From Fasciolopsis buskii (Eukaryota; Platyhelminthes; Trematoda; Plagiorchiida; Fasciolidae), in the NCBI GenBank assembly GCA_008360955.1, contig LUCM01005623.1:1-64000 (forward strand): a stretch of DNA of 64,000 nucleotides, written 5' to 3'. The translations under genes and the position numbers were made by a program. The notes below the pieces were generated by a model. The model made no database searches and was not told where the DNA came from. It saw nothing but the letters and a program-made list of their open reading frames with translations. How positions within the stretch are numbered: position 1 is the first letter of the stretch; each line of letters starts with the position of its first letter. This document shows, piece by piece, positions 12,376-24,665 of the stretch.

Positions 12376-13910
12376 TTAAAACATTACATTCTCTGTCGAA
12401 AATTCGTTCTAGTAAAAGGCGAGCTATCGAGGTGGATGCACCACGAAGACTCAAGGAGTTACCGTAATTCTGTCGTCGAGTTTATGGGAATGGAAATGCC
12501 CAACTCTAGCTCTGTGATTGATGGTGTTTTCAATGGTGCGTCATTTCATTTCCTGATCGACATGCTGTTTGTCTTTCTTCGAACTTGTAAAACAGATTTC
12601 AACCACACTGCCAGTAATGGTTGTCTCACCTGCCTTCTGATTTTTTGATGACCGATTGGTTAGTTTGACCATTTGAGATGATCTTTGAAACATTCTCTAT
12701 CAAGATCGCAAACGAGAGGCGGACATTTTTGTGAAGGAATCCGAGCGTGAAAATAACTCGGAGTTCGCGGAACCAACTCCGTGTACATTTGACGTTCCGA
12801 CTTGTTGCGATTTCGTATTCACCTGGCAAACTTTCTTAATTCGGCTTTGACATATATGTACCAGCTGAGCACTTAAAATAAGACATCATGTTGTTTGTCT
12901 AGTGACTATTGTTTTTCCTTCACTAGTGATCCCTTCAATGGCGTTTTTCATCCGAATGGGAAAACTTTCTTTTTTACCCACTTCTTCATACTCAGCTCTA
13001 ATCTGGTCACTGTACACCGTCGGTCTTCGCCTAAGCACACTGCGCTTGAAAATCAAACTATTCCAACTTTCTACAAAATTACTAATCTGTTCTATTTGTT
13101 CTGTGGGAGTCGTCCCCTAAAGGGACAAAGATGACTAAACCAAGCCGCTGTTATTCCAAGACTCTGATCTATGTTCGCACCGAGCTAGACACTTTGCAAA
13201 AACGTTGGCGGGACTGGTCCTATCTATGCTCACTTAATCAGTTAGATGTGAATCGAATGAAGAGAGAGATTGCATAAAACGAAAGACAAAATTAGTGTAC
13301 TACTAACTAACTCTTCCAGTTTGAAAAATGGTCTGAATGAACATAAGCGCAATGTATTCGAAAATGTTTGCGACTAACGAATATGCAACTTGCCAAGAGA
13401 GGCCCAGACGATTATTGACCCCAGGAGGAAGGGGAAATCCGAAATACCGGTCGTTTTGTAATGCATTGTTACTTCCCCGTTTTTCGATTGCAATTATTTT
13501 ACTCATCATCATAAGCATGGGAGGGGAGGACAATTTTTATCCTACTGTTCATCGCCTGGTTACAATTAACGAACACGGGCGAACAGCTATAATCCAACTC
13601 TTGCTTCAGACAAAATTTTCCGTTGCAGAAATTGGATGGCATTTACCCGAAACTGTACACAGTGTCGATGATCAAAATGAGATTTCGGTTTGTTACCTTG
13701 AAATTTGAAACACTAAATCCTGTAACACAGTCTGTTGACAATAATCGGACATTACAAGAAAGCTCCGGGATTTTGTTGGCATGCCTTGAATCGATCGAAT
13801 GGCCCAATAGGACGGAATATGAACGGAAGATACTTCACTCAAAATATAGCACTAGGGAAACAGTCTAATTTCGTTGACACGTGCAGCTTGTTTCTTGCCT
13901 TGTCTTGTCT

Positions 13911-13941
<31 letters not shown>

Positions 13942-15599
13942 GGTTTGTTCTAACACCACTAGTGACCATATTCAATTCACTTCTAGAGTACAGGTGTGCC
14001 ACTTTCTAGGAAGATAGCAAATTTAACTAAGGTCTCACGTGTTTTGGCGTTTTGGGCTTTTGGTTTAGCGAAAAAGAGATGAATTCATCCAATGTGATCT
14101 GTGAACCGTGGAATAAATTTCATCTCATGGACTGCTTACCTGGGAAGTGATCAGTCGACCGGAGAATTACAATCAAAAGAGCGACCGATCGATATGCGCA
14201 TCATGTGTGTGATCTGTGCCAACTTTTCGCCTACGTACTGTATTGCTCCCTTGTTAGACCCCTAATCAAGATACTCCCTAATTAAGTCCTACGTCCAAAA
14301 ATCGACAAAGCAACCAACAACCGCGTTTGTAAATCAATCTAGAGGATGTTCCTTTTTTAAGCTACGTAACTACCAAGGACCGGGAACTGTCAGTGCATCA
14401 TTTTTCATGGCTTAAATTCACAGTGACAGATTACAAGCTCGAATTTGCAGTTTAACAGTCAAACCCCATACTAAGTTGCTGGAGTGAACCCAATAAAAAT
14501 AAAGACGATAATGTAGAATTGGCCGAAATAATTACACAAATTGAATGGTCAATTTGCGGTACCTGTGGCTTCTGTGTGTCATCCGATTGCCCGTCAACTG
14601 CAGAGCAAGCGCAGCACCGGTGAGATCGATGCTGTTATGGCGTTCAGAAGTATGACCGTTGGAAGCAGCAGAAGACTTTCGGTGTTAAAATACTGTCATC
14701 TTGGTGGTATTGGCAGAGTATGGCGGCAGAAGGTTTCTCAACATCTCGGACGTTGGACTTGGTGAAATAGACCTTACGGTCCAATCTTTGGAAGACGCAC
14801 TGATTTTGAATACACCACGGTGGTTGGAACGTTTTTCGCATGTTCACAGAACGACAGTCTCGTTGTGTTTTGTTGTCCGAAACGGCTGATGGTTGGAAGG
14901 TGGACCCAGCTTACTGACAAATCACATGTCCAAATGGTAAGATAACCACAAACCCTGAATTGGCCTATATAAGCCTATATAGGCTGCCGAGATAGGTACG
15001 TCTCGGACGAAATTTGCAGACGATAGGTGTTACGCCTCATTCCGACAGTCAGTGAATTTCCTGTCTTAAAAATCTTTCTCTCTGTAATTAGTCTTTTGCT
15101 TTATCCGGTTCGCTTTTTTTCTCTTCTGAGTAAATGATGCTGCGAGGCGGAAACCTTATCAGTGTAAGTTACGGATCCCATCTGCGATATTTTATCCAAT
15201 CTGTTGTTCGTTGTAATTCGATTCTCATAGCCAGCTAACGAGGTCATGCATGATGGCAGATTTGTAAACATTAAAATTACGTTCCAAGTGAATGTGCCTG
15301 GTGATAGGGAAACACATGCTAACATTGTTGTGATGTTTCCCACCCCAGTCATCATGTAACAGTGTATACTGGTGTTCATAGTGCATGGTTTATCGCCCAC
15401 ATTTGTCCCAGGAGGTAACTAACTGATCAAAAGGCATATAACCCACGAGAAATGATAGCATACATGAAACAACGGACAACGGGATTGTATTGTATTATAA
15501 TGTATAGACTTTTGCATACACTAAATAATATCGCATTTCAGTCAAAAAATGTGAAGGTAAAGAATATAAAAGAACTTATCCAGGAATAATCGTAATGCA
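12376..15599. other. No recognised gene
   Basis: A TG microsatellite lies inside. The 123-codon ORF at 13337-13708 has no motif or splice context. Confidence 0.45.
13910..13942. repeat. (TG)n microsatellite
   Basis: A run of TG with one CG interruption near its end. Confidence 0.95.
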
Positions 15600-17430
15600 T
15601 TAGAACAGGTTGCTCAGGAATTCGGCTGAAACTCGGTCACGGTTTGTCAAAATTTGTGCTAAATATGGGACAGTAAAGATTCTATAGATATTGATTCGGG
15701 AGGGTATGGAACGAAAAGCGGATCGTGTGGAAATTAGAGAGCGGGACTTTGAAACATCGAGGTTCAGAGAATGCGTGGGATCAGAAAGAATTTTGTGACC
15801 AAATGCTGATAAGTATTCACCACATAGATTAAGGGACAATTCAATTAGTCGGATGAAGGACACACGGCTAATAATTGATAGTCCCCGGCGAAGAATTTTA
15901 AAGTCTTTTTTAAATAAACCTGGAAAAATGACAGGAGAACAGTAAAGAAGGATTGGAAAAACACGTTGGTATACAACGCGGACCTTGGTGCTTTGTTTCA
16001 ACTTGTAGTGTCGAAGCTTCCTGAGTTGAAATGACAACCGTCCGAGATTCTTTAAACAGGTGGAAGTGTGAGAAATCCACTACATATTTTTATCAATAGT
16101 AACTCCAAGATATTTCGCAGAATCAACCCTAGTAAGTGTTTTTGAGTTGGTAGATGACGTTTCGGGTGGGTAGGTTGACCGAGAGAGAGAGAGAGAGAAC
16201 AGACATTCGAAACATTTAGATGTGCTGAGATTTAGACCAGCCTGTGCAGAGAAATCGTAAACGGGAGATATGTTGTTGGGTAAACTTTGAAAATCATCGT
16301 TTTTCAAAATGGTTTGAGAGAGGGCAACATCATCAGCATACGTAAGCAGGTGACAGGGTGAGCTAGTTGATAAATGGCTGATATAAGTAGAGAAAAGAAA
16401 CGGTGAAAGAACAGCACCCCGAAGCACTCCTGAGTTATTAATGAACGGTTTTGAAGTTTTACCGTCCATCCGTGTGCACCGGTTTCGGTTAGTAAAGTAA
16501 TCAGATAGCCATCCTGATAAAGCACTGGGACAACCAAATTTTTCCAGTTTTTGAAGTAGAAGGGGCCGTGGGACCGAATCGAATGTCGGCGAATAGTCTA
16601 GAAAGGCGCAACGCACAGATTTCATTGATGCATTCAAGGACCTACAAATGTGGTGAATGAGGGAGGCGACAGCGTCCAAAGTGAACCTGTTAGATTTATA
16701 GGCAAACTGAAAAGGGTCGCCAGGAGGATTTATAGAAGAACGCAGGCGCTTAAGTAAGGCAAGCTCCGTCAGTTTAAGACCAGAAGACATTAAGGCGATG
16801 GGGTGAAAACAATTTGCCGATGCAGTAGAACTGCTAGATTTGAGGATGGGAATAATAGTGACGGGTCTCCAACAATCAAGAATGGAAGACGAGCTTAATG
16901 ATGAGTTAATCAGAAAAGTGAGTGCATCCGTCAAAGCCACAGCGCCATGCCTTAAACGAGCTGAATGCAGACTGTCAGGACCAAGCCCTGTTGTATTATA
17001 TTTAGTAGTGTCGAGAAGGTCGAGCACTTCCTTAGAAAATCATGTATCTGTCATATCATCACTCTGCACAAACATGATTCATGCTGTCGACATCCGCAGA
17101 ACATTTCGCATGTTTCTTTTTCTTCCCATACAACAGTCGAATGCCTCGACATACGAATCAGTTGTTGTTACCACTCAGCAGTTGGCTGGCGAATGCAGTG
17201 TCAGTGCGTTTGATTTAGACTTTTATTAGGTTGCAAGTATACCGCACGCTTGAGTTATTACGAGATTTGTAGAAGTGCTCCCTGCATCTTCTTAGAAATT
17301 TTAGTTTCTGGGTGGAGATGCGACCATTTGAGACGACTAGTGTTTTTGAGGGACAGAAAATATCAAAGATTGTGTTGGCCATCTCTATGAAAAGTTTGAC
17401 ATTGTCACTGAGCAGGATTCATTACAATAA
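15600..17430 (-). mobile_element. CR1/Jockey-type non-LTR retrotransposon, 5'-truncated, degenerate
   Basis: The main reverse transcriptase frame (17027-16080) continues in the same frame to 15600 after a single TAG at 16082-16080. It shows GPDSLHSARLRHGAVAL, FLDYSPTFDS (first catalytic Asp), GVLRGAVLSPFLF, and TYADDVALS with YADD at about 16329-16340. The C-terminus reads LTNRDRVSAEFLSNLF. Upstream to about 17430 the endonuclease-RT linker is readable (NTIFDIFCPSKTLVVSNG), with further stops near 17043 and beyond. It is inactive because of several stops and the missing 5' end. Family type is inferred from RT motifs. Confidence 0.88.
16181..16198. repeat. (GA)n microsatellite within CR1-type element
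   Basis: It encodes the SLSLSR run in the reverse transcriptase frame, so it is part of the element rather than a later insertion. Confidence 0.9.
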
Positions 17431-19825
17431 GTTCCTTTTCCTTGTTTCTTGAGAAAAAAGGAGTGTTCATTTTCCATTTGGATCTTCCAAGGCTGGTCTT
17501 CCAAGCATATAGGATACAAACTGGAATGACATTTTTCGTTAGCAAATCCGGCCACATATGACGTATTGGGTGATTCTGTGGTTCTGTGCCGCTTCAGAGT
17601 TTCAGGGTCCCGGTTGCCAGCCCTCTCATGCCACAAAAAGTCCAATCTTTTGCCGGGAAATTCGTTGCATGACGGCACCCGGCGACTATGTCATTCATTT
17701 CAAAAGATGTTGTGCTTTAGAAGTAATCGCTCACGATAAATACCGCTACAAGACTGAATATTTGGGTTTTTTAATTAACTGCGTGAGTGCTCCGTACATA
17801 TCACGTGTTCACCCAGCATTTCATTATGCTTCATATTTCATTTTCGACACCGTATTCGATACAAAAGTGGACAAATTTGTTCGATTCATAGAGCTTTTTC
17901 CGGATGTCCAGTGATTCTAGCGTATATGCTTAGCCGAAACAAACAACCCTTGCTAGGCTCGAATGGCTATCCACTGATAAGAAACCATACAGCAGGTGTG
18001 AGGAGCAAAGATGTAGGTGTCTATTACATGCTTGTCTATTTGCAGGACACGTGACATTGGTTGATAGTTCCAGATATAACGCTTGACTGTCTCATTTCGT
18101 TCTTGACACTACTACGATTGTAATGGTGATGACGTCACAATTTATTGACAGTGAATTGTGTAAAATAAATTGGACTGAGCGTGCCGGAAAATGTTTGCAC
18201 ATCTGTCGATGATAAAAAGTGAAGGGCGGCACGATTTTTCGTCGGCTAATGCAAAGGTGTACTAATACTCAAAAGTAGGCAATTTTAGGTACAATACGTT
18301 GACCAATGCGTGTCCACAAGCAAAACCTAATGGAACTTTAGTAGTTTCGGATTGGTTTTACGTACTACTGTTTTCAGACATTCGATTGGGTCATCTTTGT
18401 GACTCATTGTGACCAGGTGACCGGTTCATTGAGGTGACTGGAGATTTGACTTTCCTATGTGAGGTCACCGAGTATTGCCTCATCGATTTTGAAAACCATT
18501 TCAACATGCACTTTGACATAAGCTTGTCAAGCAGCGATCCGTCTTGGCCTGTGAATACGTTGACACAAATCCAAGTGTACTAATGGACAACAGACGACAC
18601 ATTCGAAAGAGCAAGACTGTTCGACTGGTTTTAAAAGTCTAATCGTTTGGTTGTTTACAAATGGCGAGACTGTGTACTGATTTTTCGCAACTGTTTTGAG
18701 ATACCTTTTGGTCCAAATAGACAAATAGTCACTCTTGATTGACAGACAATAGCGTATCCTCTTGGAATTCAATTGCAAATATGATGAAACTTACATTAAC
18801 GAGACAAATCAGTATCAATCACAGCGAATATTACAGTTTGGCCAGTTTAAAATCTCGTTTTTTCCTTGTTGCTAACTCTAGCGATTTCTGTCAGTTTTCT
18901 TGAGTCAAGTTCATACTCTTTCCGCATAATCAAGCGAGAACGGTCAAAATAGCTCCAGCCGATCAAGACAAACACTTCATTCATCGATCAAAATTAGACG
19001 TTTTATGTAGATCCACACGGGATAGGGCTCATTGGTCGATTGCCCCCAGTCTCTCGAGCACATTGCCACTTGTTTGACCTTCATTACAATCGATGCCCCC
19101 GTTCAAATCTGAGCTTGTTACAAACCAGATCAATTTTTCCTTGCTCCAGAACTAGGGTTGGTTTCCCATCCTCTCATTGGTATACAGTCGTGCAGCTCAT
19201 TAGCCTGGTGTCATTCATCTGAGTCTTGAATGCGTCTGTCGTACACCACTGTCTACCAGACATGGTCCGACCGCACAGTCGCATGAGTCAGCAGCTTCAC
19301 ACTTCTGGTACCAGTTCGTAGGCCACCGTTACAAAATCCTAAGCGGTAAGCGAAGTCGATGACGTAAGATGTAGCTGACCATTATTTTCACCGAAATCCC
19401 GGGTCATCCATCACCAAGCCCTCGCTGACAACATAGGACGAAGTTGATGTGATTTTTTCGTTGGAGTCCAACTGTGTAAAGGGGATCAAAGTTTCAAATC
19501 AGAGAACATTCGCTACTTCACGAATGGAATCAGGTTCCGATTTTGTCCGATGAAATTTCTCATATAACCGTTGATTAGAAAGGGTTCATTTTATGAAATC
19601 AATAAGTTATCTAAAAGCAACAGGTAGTTGTCATGGTCCTCTGGACGAACAGAACTCTGAACATTGACGTCTGTAATTGGCAAAGAAAGCCACGTTTACT
19701 TCTTTATTCTTAGATGAATCTATCAGTAGGGGTCGATCGCTTTGAGCTAGCGGACAGTAACCGTGCAAATCATTGACGGATAGTTGTAACATCATGTGAT
19801 AAATTTCAACAAACCGTTCACAACC
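17431..19825. other. No recognised gene
   Basis: The first few hundred bases may still belong to the CR1-type element. The 118-codon plus ORF at 17558-17914 shows no motif. Confidence 0.4.
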
Positions 19826-20020
19826 TGTCCGGTAGCGTAATGGCTAAGGCGTTCGACTCAGAATCGTTCGTCCCTGTTCGGGTTCGCGTCCCAGTTCGGT
19901 CTCGGTCGATATGCACTGGTGATGATTCCTAACAAGGATGAAATAGCTGTACAGTGCTTCCATGGTTTCTTTATGGTGAGTTGAACGATGATATCACATG
20001 GTGAATTAATTCATGAATCT
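19826..20020 (+). repeat. SINE-B, tRNA-derived copy, best preserved head
   Basis: A box TAGCGTAATGG (19834-19844) matches the pol III consensus. The B box GGTTCGCGTCC (19881-19891) differs from it at one base. The body carries ATTCCTAACAAGGATGAAAT and TGCTTCCATGGTTTC, then a tail with tgaattaattcatg. Confidence 0.9.
19913..19957 (+). ncRNA. Hammerhead-ribozyme-like motif in SINE-B (first core base changed)
   Basis: Stem I is perfect (GCACTG with CAGTGC), and stem II TCCT-AACA-AGGA, GAAA and GTA are present. The conserved box reads GTGATGA instead of CTGATGA. The 10.1/11.1 position would be a T-T mismatch, unlike the usual G-C. Confidence 0.45.
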
Positions 20021-21559
20021 AGTTTTATATGATGATGTGCAATGCAATCATGTCAAATGAGAAATATGAGGTTACCTAATCGCTCGAAATGGCTGAGAAA
20101 TTTAAGTTATTTATATCTAGGTTCTTTGTTTTATAAATGAATGTTCAACATATTGCATCAATCTCCCGACTAAATAGTGAGAAAATTGTGATATCAAAAG
20201 AACGACACATGGTCAAAAAGACTCGTGTTCGGCTTGATCGAACTCCATCAAAGGGAACAGTTTTTGCACTAGGGCGCTCAGGCTTTGTTCATCGCAAAAT
20301 GACCCGAAATCTCAAATGTGAGACGTGCAACCAGGCTCAGTGCTCTCCGTTCCTGTTTTTTTTTAAATTAATCCGGCAAAAATGAAACGTGAATAGTTAA
20401 TTCGTTTAACAAAAGGCTGAAACCACCCGACTCCGTCTCCACGGGGCAAAGTGAACATTTCCCCTACTGGGCCGCCATTAATTTTCCTCATGCGAACCGG
20501 TTTTACAAAATAAAAGTGCAATTAGACTGCGACTGAAGTGTTCCCCGCAGTTCAGGGTGATGCACGACCCTTAACTGGTTACAACACAGTCCTATTTCAT
20601 TATCACTTCATTTTCCCTGAGAAAATTTGGCATCTTTATGGCTTTGGTTTGAAGCTGCAATTGTTCGCAACTATTGATATTTAAACATTCGACTAGTTTT
20701 CATCTCCTGTTGGAGTTTTATTGCAATGGTTCCACATCAAAGCTCTTCCAATCCGTCCAGAAAAACAAACGCATGCCCTTGTTGGTAAGCCGCTCTTAAG
20801 TGCACTCATCCGGCCAAAATGTTCAATCGGACAGAGTTCCGTACCAACATTCGTTTCCTTTTCACGGAAATGGCAGACTTGTCTCTATTGTTCTGGTCAC
20901 TCAATCATCTTCATCCTTGTATGTTCTGCACACAAGGACTGTGGCCAAGCCCAAGTGAGCCCAAACACGAACTCGCACGTGTTAATCGATGACATCAAAT
21001 TATCCCAACAAGACAGAGTTTCCGGCAAGATGAAAACTGAAAGTGGCATAGCATTACACTTTCACTGTTTTTAGTCTGAAAAGTTTGTGGTTGTTTATAC
21101 ACACTCCCTAAATCGATAAACCGTCCAATAATTCACTGTCACCTGAGATTTCCTCGTCGTCATTGTGCAAACCTATACACCGATACTTTCATCACACATT
21201 ACGATATCTCAACTTCGATCAGGTTGTACGTGTTTTGTTGCATTTTATCAGGATAACTTACATCTTATTCCGGATGATTTCAAACACGCATCAATCCTGT
21301 CATTCACTCTGTTTGTTCTCACACATCTTCACGTTTCTTTCATCAGTCAAAGTTATCGCCAACTATCCTAAATTATTCGGCTTGGAATTTCGGACGCTTG
21401 TCTCAACAAATGGACATTATCTGATTCTATTAGGGCCTGGGATATATTCTCAGTTTGCTTTCTATTGTTTTAACCAAGCAAATCAAATTCAAAACTTCCC
21501 CGTACTTCTTCACACGACACTCTCAATCTCCACCAGAAATCTTTTTCACAAGTATTCAC
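20021..21559. other. No recognised gene; possible 5' continuation of CR1-type copy
   Basis: The 140-codon ORF at 21163-21585 runs into the readable CR1 piece and may be decayed endonuclease sequence, but I see no GDFN or SDH motif. Confidence 0.35.
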
Positions 21560-23244
21560 TTCATTCTATTCAAACAACTGCTTGATGATAATGTCGGACT
21601 TTCCATAGAGGCGGTCAATGCAAAATCTTTGATTTGTTCTGTCCACAGGATATCCAGTTCGTCTCAGATGGCTGTATCTTTTTCGAGTTAGACAAATCCC
21701 GGAAGACAAATGGAATACGTGCACAAATTCCCTAATAAGCCACGTGTGCAATATCTGTGTCTGCTAACAAAAGCAAAAATCAAACCCATCGACACCTTGT
21801 TCGCTAACTAACTCCTGAATGGCAACAACAACAACAAATAGTTACGGCAACTGCGTTCGCTTTTTGTGCCGGGAACAGAACGAACTACGGGCAATGTGTT
21901 TCGGATCGCTTCAATAATAGTTGAGCTATCATTCCTCCTAATTAAACCGGGCGATGACTTCATACCAGTTACCCCCTTTTTCTAGAGAATAACTGTCGAA
22001 GCTTTATCATACCGTTGGAGTTGTCACAGGTAGCAGGTCCGGACAGTCTGTCTTTTTCTCCTCTAAGACACAGCACTGGGGCTTTGAGTGATGCATTGAC
22101 TTCGCAAATCAGGGCATCGTTAGATTTATCTTCTACTTCTGACTGTTAGAGACCCATCGCTGTCGTTCTCATGCCCAAACGCTTTTGTCTCATTGTCCTA
22201 ACGTGTACCGTTCCGTTGACAGGCTTCGAATCCTCCCAGCGACGGTCAATGTGTAATTTGTGTCTTAGAAGGTTATTAGTCTGTATTCAGCTGTGTCTCA
22301 CAGACTCTCCTACTTCACAAACTGGAAACGTTCGGTTGTCGCAGGTCCCTATTAGTATGGCTTTCTGTTTATTTTATCGATCGAACCCACTGCACATGAC
22401 TGGGCGGTAAAATGACAACTGCTGGTTAACAGTTCAAGTATGCTTCCACGTGTTGCTATTTCCCCTCATCTCTTCTCCGTGCACATCAACGACTTATCAA
22501 CTAGTTTGTTTTGTCATTTAATTAAATACTCCGATGTTGCACTTAGTCAAGCCGTATTTCACAAGGGAGGCTTGTCGTCCAGTCACGATTTTTTTCTGCA
22601 CAAGCCAGTTTAGAACCAAACAAATCTAAATGTTTCGCTTGTCTGTTGTCTGTCTCTCTCTCTCCCACCCGGTCTCCCTGACCATCTGGCACACGCTAAA
22701 TAAGCCAACGACTGCTTCTGAGGATTGATTCTGTAAAATACCTAATCGATTTTTATGGGTAAAAATTGAGTTGGGCTTCCCACATTTTCATCTGTGTGCG
22801 GAACCTTCAAGGCTCATCATATCACCCTAGAAGGTTTCGACAGTACAAGATGAAACTAAGCTCCATCTGTTGTTTTGCATGCCAAGTTGATTTTCCAATC
22901 ATTCTTCACCATGCTATTGTTTTTACCTAGAAATGACCTTCAAATTCTCCCTCAGAGAGTCTTAATCAGCAACTGTGCGCCTTTTGTACCCATAAACGAA
23001 ATGTCAACGCAAATGTGTGATCAACACTTAGCCACATGTGAAAAGTTTGCAAGATACTTCCAGATCGTGTACATGCTTTTCACGATGACTTCTCAAAGTA
23101 CGGCACTCATATTTTCATACGATCTGTCTCTTGTTTCATAAACTTTGGCATCAATATCTTCGGGAATTCCACTGTCCTTATGTAGCACGCAACTTGGGAA
23201 ACCGTGACCGCTTTTCAGTCGACTTCCTGAGCAATGTCCTATAA
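21560..23244 (+). mobile_element. CR1/Jockey-type non-LTR fragment, heavily degenerate
   Basis: This is the same family as the element at 15600. Recognisable pieces, over several frames with stops, are LLDDNVGLSIEAVNAKS near 21580, FDLFCPQDIQFVSDG, GPDSLSFSPLRHSTGALSDA near 22040, LHKLETFGCRRSLL near 22320, CHLIKYSDVALSQAV near 22520, and the 3' end NRDRFSVDFLSNVL with TAA at 23242-23244. The YADD motif reads YS-D, and part of the RT core is deleted between about 22170 and 22300. Confidence 0.82.
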
Positions 23245-24309
23245 ACGGTAAAGTCATTCATTCAAGGAGTTTTTCTTCCTAGTGTCTGCTTTTATTTTTA
23301 TTGTTAGAAATCTGTTTATAAGATACATGTATTCAACGCAATAAAAAACAATACACTAAAATGCAGCCTTAAACACTCATTACCATCTTTTAAACTTGGG
23401 TCCAGGCTTCCTCTTCTCGAGGTCATGGTGATACTTCGAAGGAAATCGTTCGAGAAGACAACAAATTTAGTGTTATTTATTGGAAGGTAGCTGAAAAATG
23501 TCACGTTGATTTCATCGTACGTGAAACACTTGTGGTATACAGGAGCAGCTGTGATCTCAGCAACCCCCTCGAACTGATGTGCATTAATTAATTAAAAAAA
23601 ATTTAGGGCATGTGAGGAACCTACGTGAAGTCACGTGACACATTTGAGCAAAGCCTCGTTGTAGTCTGTAAATGCGCACATTTAGTAAATGTCCTGGTGA
23701 TTTATGCGGAGAAAACCGAACATATTACAGTTATTATTGGCCAATAATGTCCCCGTTTAGTTAATAAATACTCGAAAAACATCTGGTAAATAAACCCGAA
23801 TATGGCTTCCATTTGCCATGATCTTCTCGTAGTTGGGTGCGCAGCCCTAATTATGATAAATTCTGTTTGATTTCATGGTTATCGACAATATTACAGCAAT
23901 CCATTGTAGTTGTATACCATAGCAAATCATATACTGGATGCCAAGTGCGACGATGGACGCCTGTCCTATCTCGTTAAATCTGGTAGGATTTTCTAAACGA
24001 ATAAACCGTAGCCCATCTCTGGCTAAAGACGTCGCTTAGGGTTTGCTAATCACCTTACACCCCTCTCCACATGTTCCCAAACGACTTGCACCTCAAAAGG
24101 CCTCTTCTGAACACTTTCTACACACTCCCTTCTCGTAGCGATGTGCTCGCCAAAGTAAGGGGATGAGGACGAAAACCGGAAGCTTTCCACCGATTTGAGT
24201 GCTCCCAGACAATCAGTCCAGGGAGGCAGCTAATCCCTGATTCAAAAGCTATCACGGGGTACCTATGAAACACAAATCTTTGCCCGCCGGCATCTGTAGC
24301 GACCAGGTT
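23245..24309. other. No recognised gene
   Basis: AT-rich start, then a more GC-balanced stretch (24000-24300) that may be the 5' part of repeat D. Confidence 0.4.
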
Positions 24310-24665
24310 TTTTAGGCACCCAAAATGTCTGGCCCCATCCGAAAGCTGTATGAACTGAGCAGTCGCTCACTGGATCCCAAGGGGTTGCGAGACTTTCTGG
24401 GTTAGACCGCTTGGTCAGAGGCTTGAGAGAGGGTCTCATACGTCAACCCTCTAATTCGGTCTGACTAAAAGGGTAGTAATAATCCCATAGAGAAATCATG
24501 GAGCCACAAGAATCGCTGGGGACTTGAAGATGGAGAATGGAAGAACAAGCGTGTATGGTAAAACTGTACATTGGTTCATTTTCTTCCCTTTTTCTCTCCT
24601 ACAGTTTTCATCTTTCACTATGATTCCTACGGCACGTTCATCGATTTGTGCAGTGTACATAAACC
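24310..24665 (+). repeat. Repeat family D, copy 1
   Basis: It shares blocks with 42165-42518 and 56785-57118: ggccccatccgaaag, a stretch near ccctctaattcggtctg, a T-rich run, then atgattcctacggcac and a gatttgtgcagtgtacataa-like end. No coding capacity is recognised. It is probably a non-autonomous element or a retroelement 3' end. Confidence 0.6.

Noticed and set aside
13337..13708. 123-codon plus ORF
   Set aside because: No motif, no splice signals in a consistent frame, and competing ORFs on the other strand.
19826..19900. Possible true tRNA gene
   Set aside because: A and B boxes are present, but no tRNA acceptor stem closes after the B box and the sequence continues into the SINE body.
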